A stretch of DNA of 64,000 bases from Aspidapion aeneum. Taxonomy: Eukaryota; Arthropoda; Insecta; Coleoptera; Brentidae. Below are positions 10,924 to 22,311 of this stretch, one piece after another. A model generated the notes under the pieces. It did not search any database and was not told the DNA's origin. It saw only the letters and a list, made by a program, of their open reading frames with translations. The position numbers and the translations under genes are program-made. Position 1 is the first letter of the stretch. Each line of letters opens with the position of its first letter. Where the stretch lies: assembly GCA_963576565.1 (NCBI GenBank), contig OY755038.1:207797013-207861012 (forward strand), read 5' to 3'.

Positions 10924-11967
10924 TTGCATTACCTCTTGAGACAACAATTTTGGATCCTTTCCCCTCGCTATGCAATCGAGAGTATAACTTCTCATTGCAT
11001 TTTATGCTATCGATTAAATCCTAAACCTTCCGTACAAATCATGGGCAACTTGCCTGCTCAACGCATCTCTCAAGTAAAAGCATTTTCACATGTTGCCATA
11101 GATTATTGTGGTCCCTTTCCAATTACAATGGGAAAGTACCGAGGTGCAAAGGTATCCAAAGGTTATATTCTTGTCTTAGTCTGCTCCGCAACAAAGGCAG
11201 TTCACCTAGAACTTACCTCCGATATTTCCACCCCTACCTTTCTTGCGGCTTTTAAGAGATTTGTGGCAAGAAGAGGAAGAATCTCTGATATTTACTCAGA
11301 TTGTGGTAGCGTGTTCTTGGGAGCTGATCGTTTACTCAAACAGTACTCCCAGGAAGCATGTCACAGTCTAAAAATTACCTGGCATTTTTCAAGTCCTGGT
11401 AGTCCGCACCTAAACGGACTAGCCGAGGCAGGAGTTAAATCCACCAAGGCAAATTTAAAACGTGTAATAGGTGAGCAACGGTTAACCTATGAAGAGTTTT
11501 TTACCTTTTTGTGTCAGGTCGAATCCATACTAAACAGCCGGCCTCTATATGCCCAAAGTATGGATCCGAATGACTTTCTTCCACTGACCCCTGGTCATTT
11601 TCTTACCCTGGAACCGTTGAATTCCGTACCAGAACCCGAATTTTCTGATTCCAAGTTGAACACCCTGTCCCGCTGGCAGCTGGTGCAAAGGCTCCAGTCC
11701 GATTTTTGGAAACGCTGGAACTTGGAGTACCTAAACACCTTGCAACAGCGTTCTAAATGGACAGAGGCTTCTAACAATATTAACCTAAATACTTTAGTCG
11801 TGGTAAAGAATGAACAAAAACCGCCATTGCAATGGGCTGTTGGGCGAATTGTCGACGTACACCCTGGCTCAGACGGTCTTATTCGTGTTGTGACCGTTAA
11901 AACAGCTACAGGAACATATCGTCGACCAGTAGTGAACCTATGTCCTTTGCCTATGCCCGACGCATAA
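10924..11967 (+). pseudogene. BEL/Pao pol, integrase part, in a shifted frame
   Basis: The frame from 10924 to the stop at 11967 encodes the integrase: a zinc-binding remnant (SHCILC, Cys 25 and 28), a core with Asp in AIDYCGPF (60), Asp in IYSDCGS (126) and Glu in LAEAGVK (168), and the C-terminal DUF5641-type region (LSRWQLVQRLQSDFWKRW). It belongs to the same polyprotein as the upstream frame but is displaced by one extra G at 10787-10793. The start at 10924 is only an ORF boundary. Either this copy is mutated or the base is a homopolymer read error; nothing else in the domain looks damaged. Confidence 0.85.
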
Positions 11968-12170
11968 GGCAAAATTTTCCTTTTCTTTCTTAATTTTTTC
12001 TAAGTATTTTTTCTTTTCTTTAATTTTAATTTACATGCATAATTTAATGCATATTTGGGTTAATGTTAAATTGTATCGTTTAATAGCTAATAGGCGAATA
12101 CTATTTAATTTTTTTTTTCCTTTCCTTTTCTTAACTAAGTAAAAACACACGTGTTTTGGCGGCCGGAAAA

Positions 12171-12583
12171 TGTTGGTGCAAGCAAGAAATTTCCTAATTT
12201 TCATTTTCTTTTCCTTTTCTGCGCGTTTAAAATAGTTTAAATTTTCGCGCTCTAAAATATGCATATGGGGTTTCACGGCACCGGACACGTGGAAGACAAG
12301 CAGCGCCGCGATGAGTGCGCAAAGAACCACCGTCACAACAAGACACTAGCAAAATCACGTTCCCGAAAAAAGTGAATTTGAGGTGAAAAAACTGGACGTT
12401 TAAACGTCGACTGGAGCTGCAAGAGAGTCCGAGGTAGGTGCCTTTTCATATAAAATTCCATATGTATCGTAACTTTCCATTTTCAATCGTCAATACCGAC
12501 AGTTATTTTTAAATGTGCTTGTGAAGCCAATACCGGCGACCTATCGAAGGAAATTCCGTTATTTTTCAGCCCTTGCACGCACA
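12171..12583 (+). repeat. 3' LTR of the BEL/Pao element
   Basis: 413 bp, identical to 5511-5923. A short purine tract (GGCCGGAAAA) lies directly before it at 12161-12170 and may prime plus-strand synthesis. Confidence 0.93.
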
Positions 12584-13490
12584 ACTTGACCTATCTAAAA
12601 CTCTACTTCGGAATGAGCTACGAATCTCAAACTTTGCACAGTCGTTGATCTCCATGGAGTTAACAATCCCTTCATGTTAAGTTTCATGGAACTCCCAAAA
12701 GTACTGAAGTAGCTACGAAATTTCAAAAAACGTCGAAATTTTCACTCACTCATGTATAGATCATCAAAATTCTACTGTACTTCCAGACATGCTACAAAGC
12801 TGAAATTTGGCAGACATAAGTCTGCCAAACCCCTGGAAAAAATCAAAAAACCCCAAAATTCTAATTTACTTCCCTCCCCTATACATGTAAAGTTATGTAA
12901 ATGTAACATTGTCCACTTCCAGAAACGCTCGAGAGCTGAGATTTGGAAGGTCGATAGGAACTATGATAAAACTATAAAAGAAAATTAAAAACCCCAAAGT
13001 TTAATTAACTTCCCTCCCCTATAAATGTAAAGTTATGTAAATTAGTATTCTCCACTTCCAGAAACGCTAGAAAGCTGAGCTTTTGAAGAAACCGCTAAGA
13101 TTTTAATTTACTTTCCTTCCTTATAAATGTAAAGTTATGTAAAATTAACATTGCCTACTTCCAGGAACACTAGAGAGCTGAGCTTTAGAAGGCTGATAAG
13201 AACTATGATAAAACCATAGGAAACTCAACATTTTTAATAAGGCATTGCAAAAGTTTTGAACAATATCCCGTATATTTTACTACTTTAAAACTTAAATATT
13301 ATCCAAATCCTTTAAAAAAGTAGTGAAATCATAACAAAAACATTTCATGTAAAAAAAGCCAAGTACGCGAAAGTGGTATTCCTTAAAAAGAATTGAGATA
13401 AAAGTAAAGCCAAGTTCTACAATACAAATTTCAAAATGAATGGTTCTTACTAGCTTGGAAATGTTTTTCTAAACTTGGCTATTATTATTA

Positions 13491-15080
13491 AACCTTTATA
13501 CATGTGAATTAAGTGAATTGATATAAAGAAAGCACAATTTTTTGTTGAAATAAAAGCTTTGTGTTCCGTCTTTCAGTGTAGAAATATAAATATATATACT
13601 TTTATATTATTATATTTATATAAACTTTTATTTTTTTTTGATTTTTGGAAACTCCTTGCTCATTAAGCTATTCTCATTAAAGAAAATTGGTAATTATGCC
13701 GCAAACGTACTTTTTTTATTAAACTGATTATTGGAAAGTTTATTTTGTAGACAGTTTCTCCAAGTTTAGTTTCAGTTTTTTTCTTAAGTTTTTTTAGTCT
13801 CTTTATAGAAGTTTTCAGAAACATGTTACAGAAGAAGGAGTGAAAACGAGCGCTGGGTGGGATGAAAACAACTCATAACACAAACAATGTAAATCATTTG
13901 AAAAAAAACTTATCAAAATCTATTGATTTAAAGCATAAGAAGTGGAAAAACACATCTTATTTGGCTGTTTTCTCCAAAAACTGACTGGTTTTTGATATAA
14001 TAATATAATAAATATTGCAATTTTAGATCTGAAATATCAAATAAATACCTTTTTGTTACTGCATAATATAAGTGTATTTTATTATATCGGCAACAAAAAC
14101 AATAAATTATACATCTAATGATTTAAATTGATTAAACTTTTTAAAAAAATCCTACTTCTATTCTAAAACTTTCAACTATTTAAAAAACAAACTCCAACAT
14201 ATCGTCTGGTAGGAAAATTCAGCTCTCAGAGCAAACTCTTGATTTATCAAATCATGTTTGCAAATAAGCAAGAAAAAAGCGGGAAAAACTCACGATTGCA
14301 ATGTGTATTATATGAAGCGCGCTGAGCAGAGGTCCACTAGTGACGTAAGCAAGGCGCCGCCTACCGCCAAAAGATTCGAGCAAATAGGCAATCCTGTGTG
14401 TTTATAATCGTTGGCCGAAGGCCGCATTTCACAGTCGGTCAAATGAAGTTATTGGCATTGTTGCGCTGCTTAATTGCAACACAACGTAGCTGGGCGGCTA
14501 ACGAGATCTGTGCTCGGCTTGGAACCCCTTCCTTCGCCCCGCACCGCACTTGCTCGTGGGTTTAGATAGCGAAATCTAGGCAAAAATAGAGCTGCAAAAC
14601 TTTGCAGTTCCAGTACAATTCCGGGCGGGCGTGCTCAGCGTTGCGTAATTGCGGGCGCATTTATTTATTTAGAAGACGCCAAACGCATGAGCGGGAGGTT
14701 ATGGTCGTGTTTGTTTTTGTATAATTGTGTCACAATGAATGTGGTGGATAATTTAATTAATGTAATAAAAAGGACGGCCATTGCCCGATATTTTAAGAAT
14801 TTTTTCAGTGATTTACTCTAGACCAGACTGCAGGGATATACAGGGAGCAATACTTTTTTAAAATTACTCATGGATAATAATTTAACCACTTTATTTATCT
14901 TAAAAATAAATATCATTAAATCTTTTGTAAAAACGCTATTTTTTCCTAGGCATTGTAATTTTTGCCAAACCAAACTTAGCAATTTTTATAATAGACACGT
15001 GATCTGGAGACTGTAAAAAATAGCATTTTTTATACCTTATCGGCAGAACTCATAAACTTTACTGTCACGAGCCGCCACTG
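13491..15080. other. Right half of the hAT element, non-coding
   Basis: AT-rich with no convincing frame. It contains the subterminal inverted repeat of the hAT element at about 14375-14430 and ends with the right TIR. The GC-rich 14430-14720 section is unidentified. Confidence 0.6.
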
Positions 15081-16134
15081 TTGGGGTCCTTACAAGTTTT
15101 TCATCGCCGAACTCTGCAGTTAGCTAACGGAAAATTTCGTACGGTTTTACGCCCTTCAGGGTTAAAATTTTGAAAGAGGTGTCCTACTTTACGCGGCCCC
15201 TAGACCTACAATATTCTTGCACAATATCTTTTTTGTGCTATATTATTGAATGACCCTTCAACTCGAACGATCAATATTTATTGTACAATAACAGCCTACA
15301 AACGCCAATATTTTCGGACCTCTCACACCCAAAAAATCTTGCCCAATAATAACTATACGACTCAATAAGAAAATATTGCACAATAAAAATTAAACCCGTT
15401 CCATCTATTTCTCAACCATTGTGCAACTTTCAATGGTAAGGATAGACTGTCAATAATATTGCATAGTTCATAATATTGGAAAATATAATTGACCGTCTAG
15501 GGGCCGCACAATGGTTTATCCCTATATAAAATTTTTTTGTAAAGAAATGTCTCCTTAGTTTAAACCTATGATTGTTTTTTTCAGATTTATTTTGAATTTT
15601 GAAAAATTGGACGGTAAAGTAAAATTTTGCATTTATTTTTAATTTTTTTCTCAATCGCTTTGTCAATTTTCCTTTTTTCTTTTTACGTTTAGTGCGTTTA
15701 TTTAGTAGTGTTTTGTAAGCCTAAAAAGAAAAAAAAACTTTTATCTATTATTTCAAAAAAAAAAAAATAACAGAAAAAACTATGTTATTTTAATTTATGC
15801 AAATTTCTGCAGACTAAAAGTTGTATTCCCGCAGCCTCCCGCAATAAGATTTTTTTATGGTTATAATCCACAATGTCTTATCTTTATGACTGCATAGGTT
15901 ACAACTGCCAATATCCGCCTATCTGTGAATTAGGTTCCTAAAGTTGTTACTTTGTTATTCAAGTATACTAGAAATACACACATTTAACGGGTTTTAGTTG
16001 CTGTGTTAATATGGATAAATTTATATATTTTGAAGTATTTATTTCTTTTATTATTTATTAGTCAATTTATCAGTTTGTTATCATTCATTATATTTACAAA
16101 TTATATTTTTTAAGATGTAATGTACAGTGTGACC

Positions 16135-16676
16135 GTATATAAAGTTCCACTTGGAAAACTTTTTTGTTATTCGGCAGAAAATGATAAATCAAATAGTGAA
16201 TTACTCACGAAATAATTAATAGTTTTATTACGGTTTCACTTTTTTTTGAATCACACCCTACACGCAAGATGGCCATTGGTCTTTATTTTAATTGTACACC
16301 CTGTATATTTTTAAAATTTTTAATAGATCTTTGCTTTCTGATTTACCTAAGTCTTGAGACAGCATTGTGTTGAACAAAGAATTAGCTATACTATTTTTCC
16401 TTGGATAACACATTACCCTTATGGCAAATTATTTTTTATTTTTCTTAAGAACCGCTTAAGAATTCAGATATGATCTATTTAAAAATTTTAAAAAAACAGG
16501 ATGTTCTGCCGCAAAAAAGGACCTCCTAGCCTGTGGAGTGTGATTAAGGCAAAAACTGAAAATGTGGCAAAAATCTATGTACTTTCATGAGTAATCTAAT
16601 TTTTGAATTATCTTTATGTTTAGTAAGTAGTAATAAAAAAGTTTTTCCATGTGGAACTTTATAAACGGTGACCCTG
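16135..16676. mobile_element. Tc1/mariner-like MITE
   Basis: 542 bp; left end CAGTGTGACCGTATATAAAG, right end the inverse of CAGGGTCACCGTTTATAAAG, with arms continuing through TTCCACTTGG/CCATGTGGAA. TA on each side. No coding frame. Confidence 0.75.
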
Positions 16677-17320
16677 TACATCGGTGGGATATTTTTAACA
16701 TAAAGTATTTTTTTATTCTTTTGAAAAATAAGAGTTTAAGATATAAATGTGTAGATTACTTCCTATTGTAAAAAATATATTAATTTGTTTACTTTTGACC
16801 ACCCTAAATAAATTTAAATATATAGGAATAAGTAGGCGACAAGAAATTGTCAGATTCCTTAAGGGGGGAGGGGCTAAATAATAATTTAACAAAAATTATA
16901 GTACTTTATGTTAGATTCCACAATGAAATTTAAGGGACTGCGAGGGCCTTGGGGCAGAGGAGCATCCAGTCCCCTTCCCTTAGTACGCCTATGTCATGAC
17001 ACAATGAAGGGCGGAAGTAGTTTTTTTGAAAAAAAAAATCATTAGTCAAACTAGTAACAATGGTTACTAAGTTAGTAACCATTGCTAGTAATATTGAGTA
17101 ATTATTTACCTTTTTATTTATAATACACAATTTTTACCCTACACCCTGCAAGGGAGAGGAGAGAGGAATGAGCTAAAATAAATTGGTAAATATGTGTTGA
17201 ATATATATACAAAATTTTAAGTTTATGTGATAAATACTCTTAAAGATATTAACTTTTTTCCGAAATTTAACCGTTTTTAACCACTGTGGGCCGCCTTAGA
17301 AACTATTTATAATTCAACAG

Positions 17321-17452
17321 GTAGCCTTAAGTTGTCACTGCGAAGACCACCTTCGACGGCAAGGAGTCTGATAGTGGAGCCGTCAACTTCATCAAAAATA
17401 CCACTCGATCAAACCGCAGATGAAGGGGACGATTTGTTATCAATTTTTGCTG
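17321..17452 (+). CDS. Exon 4 of the unidentified gene
   Basis: This 132-bp exon lies between a CAACAG acceptor and a GTATGT donor. It enters with two bases and leaves with one, a symmetric phase that slots between exons 3 and 5 without a frame change. It encodes about 43 residues (SLKLSLRRPPSTAR... to ...DEGDDLLSIFA), basic and Ser/Pro-rich then acidic. It could be an optional exon. No domain is recognised; it is supported by splice sites, phase and an open frame only. Confidence 0.65.
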
Positions 17453-17471
17453 GTATGTATCACAGTTAAAC

Positions 17472-17643
17472 CAGCGGCGCACTCAGGAATGTGTTTTGGG
17501 GGGAAGGGGGGAAGACCGAGACCCCATAATGCCGTGTTTTATGCTATTTTATTTTTTATTCATGAAATATGTCAAAAATATTTTTTTTTAAATTTAGGTT
17601 TGGGAGGGCCCAGGCCTCGAGGCCCCCCCTGGGTGCGCCCATG
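17472..17643. mobile_element. Small hAT-like MITE
   Basis: Starts CAGCGGCGCACTCAGGAATG and ends CCCTGGGTGCGCCCATG, an imperfect inverted repeat with hAT-like CAGCGGCG start. No exact 8-bp TSD found. It begins 20 bp after exon 4, next to its donor. Confidence 0.45.
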
Positions 17644-17679
17644 GGTAAATATCAATGTAGGATTTAAAATTTACCGCAC

Positions 17680-17990
17680 TAAGGTCACTTATCGTAAAGC
17701 AAGCTTTAGAAGTAGCGAAGCCTGACATAGATTTTCTATTTTTTGGTTGTAATTTTTGACATGTTTTCCTCAAGTTCGCATTGGCAGCTTATTCTTATTT
17801 CAAAAATGTGGTTTTTACACAGTCTAAAGATCTGTATAATAATAATAGAGTTTCAAGATAGTTTGGAGCAGAACTTTTTATTACTAAATACATAAATGTA
17901 TATAGTTTAGGCACCTTCAGAGTGTGTAAAACAACATCTTTAAAATAAATCCGGGCCACCAATGCGAAACCGTAATTTAAAGATACGCTT
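17680..17990. mobile_element. Fragment related to the TAAGGTCACT element
   Basis: Begins TAAGGTCACTTATCGTAAAG followed by AAGCAAGCTTTAGAAGTAGC, the same end as the element at 18493-20019. No matching right end found nearby, so it is probably truncated. Confidence 0.5.
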
Positions 17991-18492
17991 ATTATACATG
18001 GTTGAAAAGCTCTTTTAATGCTCTATTTACTGACGTATAAATTCAATATGACCGCCACATAAGAAATAACAAAGTTGGCTATGGTTTCAAAAAAACTAGG
18101 TCTGTTAAGAATTTGTTAACATGATTCGATTGGCCGTAGTTGCTTATACAAAATGCCAAATTTGTTTGCAAGATGGCGGCGATATTTCAATTATTTAAAA
18201 AACACAACTTTTAGTTTTTGCTCGATATTTTAGTAACCCCTGTAGATATCTTTAATATTGATACAGCACCTGATTGGGCTTGGAATAGCGCAACTTTTTT
18301 CTCATTTAAACAAAATCGTATCTCATACCGTTTCCGAAATCCTCATGTAGTTTTTATCTGGAAAACCCTATATAATTGAACTAAGGGGCTCATCTTGACA
18401 AATTAAAACAAAAAATTAAATTAACATTTCCTGACCTCTTTTCCGGGATCCTAGAGAGTGTGAAACCCAACCTTTGGCAATGGACCGCCAAC

Positions 18493-20019
18493 TAAGGACA
18501 CTCATCGTAAAGGCAAGCTTTATAGGAAGCGAAGCTAACGTCAGGCTTTCTATTTTTTGGTTATTATTTTTGACATGTTTTCCTCGGTTTATGAAGGTAC
18601 CTAATCTATATATATTTATGTAATTAGAATTAAAAAGTGATGCTGCAAACTATCTTGAAACTGTATCATTATTCAGTTCAGTTGTATCATATTCAATGGT
18701 CTAAACGTTTTTTTTTTAACTTATTTCATTTTCTTTTTTGCTTTACTTTTACTAATATACTGCAGGCGCGGCTCGCCCATTGAAGCAGGTGAAGCGATGT
18801 GACGCAGAATTTTACCTTTATTATTGTGTTATTTTGTATAATGGGTTAAGTTAAAATTTAAACAAAACCTACTTTTTTTTAAGGCTCAAAATAAAAGTTT
18901 TTGGTTGAGGCACCCAATTGTTTTGGCTGTCTTGCTGTTTTTTCTTTGTCATTGTTTTGCTTCACCTTTGCAAGATGGCTGCAAGCCGCTACTTATATAC
19001 TGTAGTTATCATTACTATTATGATTAGTGTGATTGTGAACATTTTATTTTATACTCGAGAGCTTTTTTGCTAATAAAGATTTTATATATATATACAGTGT
19101 CCCCCATAATGTTCGCAACATATGGGAAAATTTTTTATTTGTGAGGTCGTTCATAAAAAATTAAATAAAAATATCCGATTAGCACATGTACTTTTCTTGT
19201 TGCAATGGCCTTTTTTTTAACAGTTTGTAAGGTTTCCGTGAACTTAGTATTAATACCACAATAGAAGAAAGCCTCATCATTGATATTATTTAATAAATAA
19301 TATCAATGACGTTGTTCTTTTCCATTGTGGTATTAATACTAAATTTACGGAAACCTACAAACTGTCAAAACAAAAGGCCATTGCGACAAGAAACGTACAT
19401 GTGCCAATCGGATATTTTTATTTAATTTTTTATGAATGACTTTAATAAAGAATTTGGAATTATTTTACCTTTGCCCATTAAATATTGCGTTACTAGAACT
19501 ATTTCAATAATAAAATCTGTATAAAATTAATTCATAATAAGGCTAGGGCCAAAAATAGGGTATTTCTTATTTCTTATTTTTTATTATTATTGCTCCAAAT
19601 TTCATAGAAGACCCTAAAATGACATTCTAAACACTTTTTTCAAATAACTTTTTTCGATATTTTGCCATCTAACCTCACTTTGTGGGTTTTCATGACTAAT
19701 TTTTTGAATTTGCACCATGACAGTGGTCACCTGACTAATGTCAAAATGTCTTTCTAGGTTATTCAACAAGCAGGATTGATCGTATATAAAAATTTTTCCC
19801 ATATCTCACAAATAAAAATTTTTCCTATATGTTGCGAACATTATGGGGGACATTGTATATTAAATAGATCTTTAGACTGTGTTAAAACCACATTTTTAAA
19901 CTAACAACGAGCCGCCAATGCGAAACCGAGGAAAACAAGTCAAAAATTATAACCAAAAAATAGAAAATCAGAGTTAGGCTTCGCTACCTGTAAAGCTTGC
20001 TTGACGATGAGTGACCTTA
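18493..20019. mobile_element. TIR element with 8-bp TSD (TAAGGTCACT family), carrying a nested MITE
   Basis: Left end TAAGGACACTCATCGTAAAG, right end the inverse of TAAGGTCACTCATCGTCAAG. Flanked by the perfect direct repeat CCGCCAAC (18485-18492 and 20020-20027). Without the nested 761-bp element it is about 770 bp. The 8-bp TSD suits hAT-like superfamilies, but the TIR does not start with CAG, so the superfamily is open. The 48-bp palindrome at 55855 is the same family. Confidence 0.75.
19095..19855. mobile_element. Tc1/mariner-like MITE nested in the 18493-20019 element
   Basis: Left end CAGTGTCCCCCATAATGTTC, right end the inverse of CAATGTCCCCCATAATGTTC; TA on both sides. It contains an internal foldback (19200-19440). 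A 62-codon minus frame at 19614-19802 is not recognisable as transposase. Confidence 0.8.
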
Positions 20020-20123
20020 CCGCCAACGTATCCTAACCGTGTCAGTGAAGACCACTATTCAACGAAACTCAACACAACCTGTATAAAGGTCTCATCCAAG
20101 AATTACATTAGTATAGGATTGTG

Positions 20124-20291
20124 ATGGACTGCGCGGTATTTAACGCCGAAATGCCTTTTTCCGAAACACCGGTATCCGTGGTTGACTTTATTCCTTTGAA
20201 GTTGCCTCTTATGCCGTACGATATATGTTATGGGTCATTCTTGATAAAGTGTACAAACAGGTGTTTTCCCCATATTTTAATTAATTATTAA
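20124..20291 (+). CDS. Orphan 55-codon ORF with coding-like composition; possible exon
   Basis: The frame reads MDCAVFNAEMPFSETPVSVV and on to an FLIKCTNRCF end. Codon choice looks coding and differs from its AT-rich surroundings. It lies in intron 4, but its only plausible flanking splice sites (AG at 20109-20116, donor near 20261) give phases that do not fit between exons 4 and 5. It may be an alternative or terminal exon, part of another gene, or chance. Confidence 0.25.
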   Translation: MDCAVFNAEMPFSETPVSVVDFIPLKLPLMPYDICYGSFLIKCTNRCFPHILINY

Positions 20292-20419
20292 TTAATAAAA
20301 AACTGCTTAAAACTACTTTTTTGTTTAGATTATATGGTGGTCCATATTCTTTAGAAACCACTGCTTAAAATATACGAAAAAAGAACATCCAAATTTAAAA
20401 TAATTTAAAAATGCAGGTA

Positions 20420-21310
20420 ATTATCACTTCTGTGGACGTAACCACTTGTGATTTTTCAGTATCAATTCATTATAGGTTCTTATACAATTTTTAAAGTAAA
20501 TTATTTTGGTTGATACTCATATCACAATATGACAGGCATTAGCTGTCTGTATTTTTTAATTATTTATTTGTCATTTTTGCCATTTTTAAACCATCAAAAC
20601 AAATGTTACACACATACACATACTACAGCGTCACTTCTGTAGCCAGCACAATAATCCAATAAATTTCCGACATGTTGGCAACTATGTGCTTCCAGTTCGT
20701 ATGTTTTAATGCGCATTCGTCCCAATAACCTCGATTTTTGATTGGTAGCGTCATGCTGTGTTTTGTTTTTCATATTTTTTAGTGAAAATATTGTGAAAGT
20801 ATTGAGTGACTTTGTGATCACTTCTGTGCCGTCTATAAAAGGGGTAATAATCAAAACAGTTTTATTTGTTGAAATAAGGAAACTTAACCTAACATTTTCC
20901 ATTCTGTAAACAAATATTGGCGGTAAAAAATCACTTCTGTGGACAGCGGTTGTCCATGGAAGTGACACAGGTCGACAGAAGTGAATTCAACCAGCATTGT
21001 TTTTCCTTTTTAATTAAAATAAATCATCAATATTAATAAACATCTTTTCTAGATAGATTCTTAGCAAGTTTTGTTGTTTTTAACCCGTGTTACCATTATG
21101 TTTTAGTTTGTGTCCGTTCCGTGGACATTTTTGTCACTTGTGGGGATATTACTTAATTTAAATTTAAAAAAATATATAAATTACTATGTTCTTCATTTCA
21201 CCTTTTTTGGCGCAATTAAGCTCTGAAAGTAATACAGATTCCCCAATTTACAATTTTTTAGCCAAAGTTACTTCTGTAGTTAAAAATGTATTTTCCGTGG
21301 ACTCCTTAAT
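20420..21310. repeat. Dispersed motif TCACTTCTGTGGAC, both orientations
   Basis: About eight full or partial copies of TCACTTCTGTGGAC or its inverse occur at irregular spacing (20427, 20630, 20819, 20931, 20960, 20980, 21136, 21270 approximately). They may be protein-binding subterminal repeats of a DNA transposon whose ends I cannot define. Confidence 0.5.
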
Positions 21311-21756
21311 TTTTATTTTTGGTAAAAAACCTACAAAACATTTTTTACGATCTTAGCCAGACATAGTACAAACAATTTTATAAAAATGAAAAACTCCAAA
21401 AAACAAAAATCCAACAAATATATTCAGAAAGTGTACATTATTTGAAGACTGACCCTTATACGCGATTATTTCCTACGCTGTTATTTACCGCGCGGTAAAT
21501 TGATTGAACGCGATTTTAGTAGACGCGGTAAAGTCCGTGGGCGGTGTTTGCATGCGCGGTATATTACTACGCGATTTGTAATAACGCGGTTCTGGTGGCG
21601 CGGTTGGGACCGCGAGCCAACCGAGGTCGTTAACGCGATAGTTATACATTTTTCTATGTAAAAGGGTAATTTCCTAACGATAATCCGTAGGTAATCGTTA
21701 TAAAATTGGGGATATAAAATCCTTGTCAAATTAACCAGATCCAATAAATTTTCTAG

Positions 21757-22018
21757 AAACCGTCTCCGACCGGGAAGAGAAAGAGGATGGCATTTTGGAG
21801 CCGAATATGAATTGCAATAATCCTATCGGCAAACGCCCCAGATGGTCAGCAAAAAATGATGATAACCAGGAGAACTTCCACCAGGACGTTTTTCCAGAAA
21901 TGGTATCCAATGGTCAAGCTGGCAGCATAGAGAAGCGATTCAATGAAGCGACAACTACTGTGCCACTTGTGTTTAAAAGACTGTGTTACTATCATTTTTT
22001 TAATCTTAACGGGAAAAC
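21757..22018 (+). CDS. Exon 5 of the unidentified gene (start of the CCCH cluster)
   Basis: Acceptor TTTTCTAG, donor GTAAGT. The exon enters with two bases and leaves with two (AC). It encodes about 86 residues: an acidic start (TVSDREEKEDG), a basic GKRPRW patch, then a conserved-looking end TTTVPLVFKRLCYYHFF. The Cys in RLCYYHF is the first ligand of a Cys/His cluster completed in exon 6, giving C-x11-C-x4-C-x3-H across the splice junction, close to a CCCH zinc finger. RNA binding is an inference from that pattern alone. Confidence 0.8.
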
Positions 22019-22311
22019 GTAAGTATCTCAGAGATTCTAGAACACCTTTCTACTCGCGTGCTGTCTTAAAGCCGATCGAAGCTATCTGATAGTTACTAAC
22101 CTAAATATTTCCATTTGCGAGTAGTTTTCAAAAGTATTTCTATCAAATTAAGAGGCACCCCTACATTGATCGCATAAAGCCTTATCTTTCTTGAGTCAAC
22201 TAATGTATCACTAATATGCTAAAAGTCTCCATTTTCCGAGCATTTAGATGTATCGTTTACAGAAATCAGTCAAGAAATTATTGATCTGGGAGCAAAATTG
22301 TTTTATAAACC

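Larger units (their letters stand above)
5511..12583 (+). mobile_element. BEL/Pao LTR retrotransposon, 7,073 bp, recent insertion
   Basis: Complete element with identical 413-bp LTRs, TG...CA ends and the 5-bp TSD ACTTG (5506-5510 and 12584-12588). Gag-pol has the BEL order: gag, zinc knuckles, protease, RT, RNase H, integrase. Pol is interrupted once, in a G run at 10787-10793. No envelope-like frame is present. Five-base TSDs are usual for BEL/Pao. Confidence 0.93.
5443..13490 (+). mobile_element. Repeat R1, copy b (split by the BEL/Pao element)
   Basis: The head (5443-5510) and the body (12584-13490) match copies a and c on either side of the BEL insertion. The body has three to four minisatellite units (12850-13230) and the left arm of the tail palindrome (13340-13480); the right arm is missing. 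Confidence 0.65.
5014..15080. mobile_element. hAT-type DNA transposon, non-autonomous, interrupted by R1 and BEL/Pao
   Basis: Left end CAGGGGCGGCTAGTG, right end the inverse of CAGTGGCGGCTCGTG, flanked by perfect 8-bp direct repeats TTGGGGTC (5006-5013 and 15081-15088). Subterminal inverted repeats match as well: GGCCAACGATTATAAACACA near 5225 against its inverse near 14410. Removing the R1/BEL insert (about 5443-13490) leaves about 2 kb without a transposase frame. A related truncated end is at 31468. Confidence 0.85.

Noticed and set aside
11595..11972. 125-codon minus frame over the integrase
   Set aside because: Antisense shadow of the BEL integrase.
17420..17725. 101-codon plus frame after exon 4
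   Set aside because: It overlaps exon 4 in another frame and runs into a MITE.
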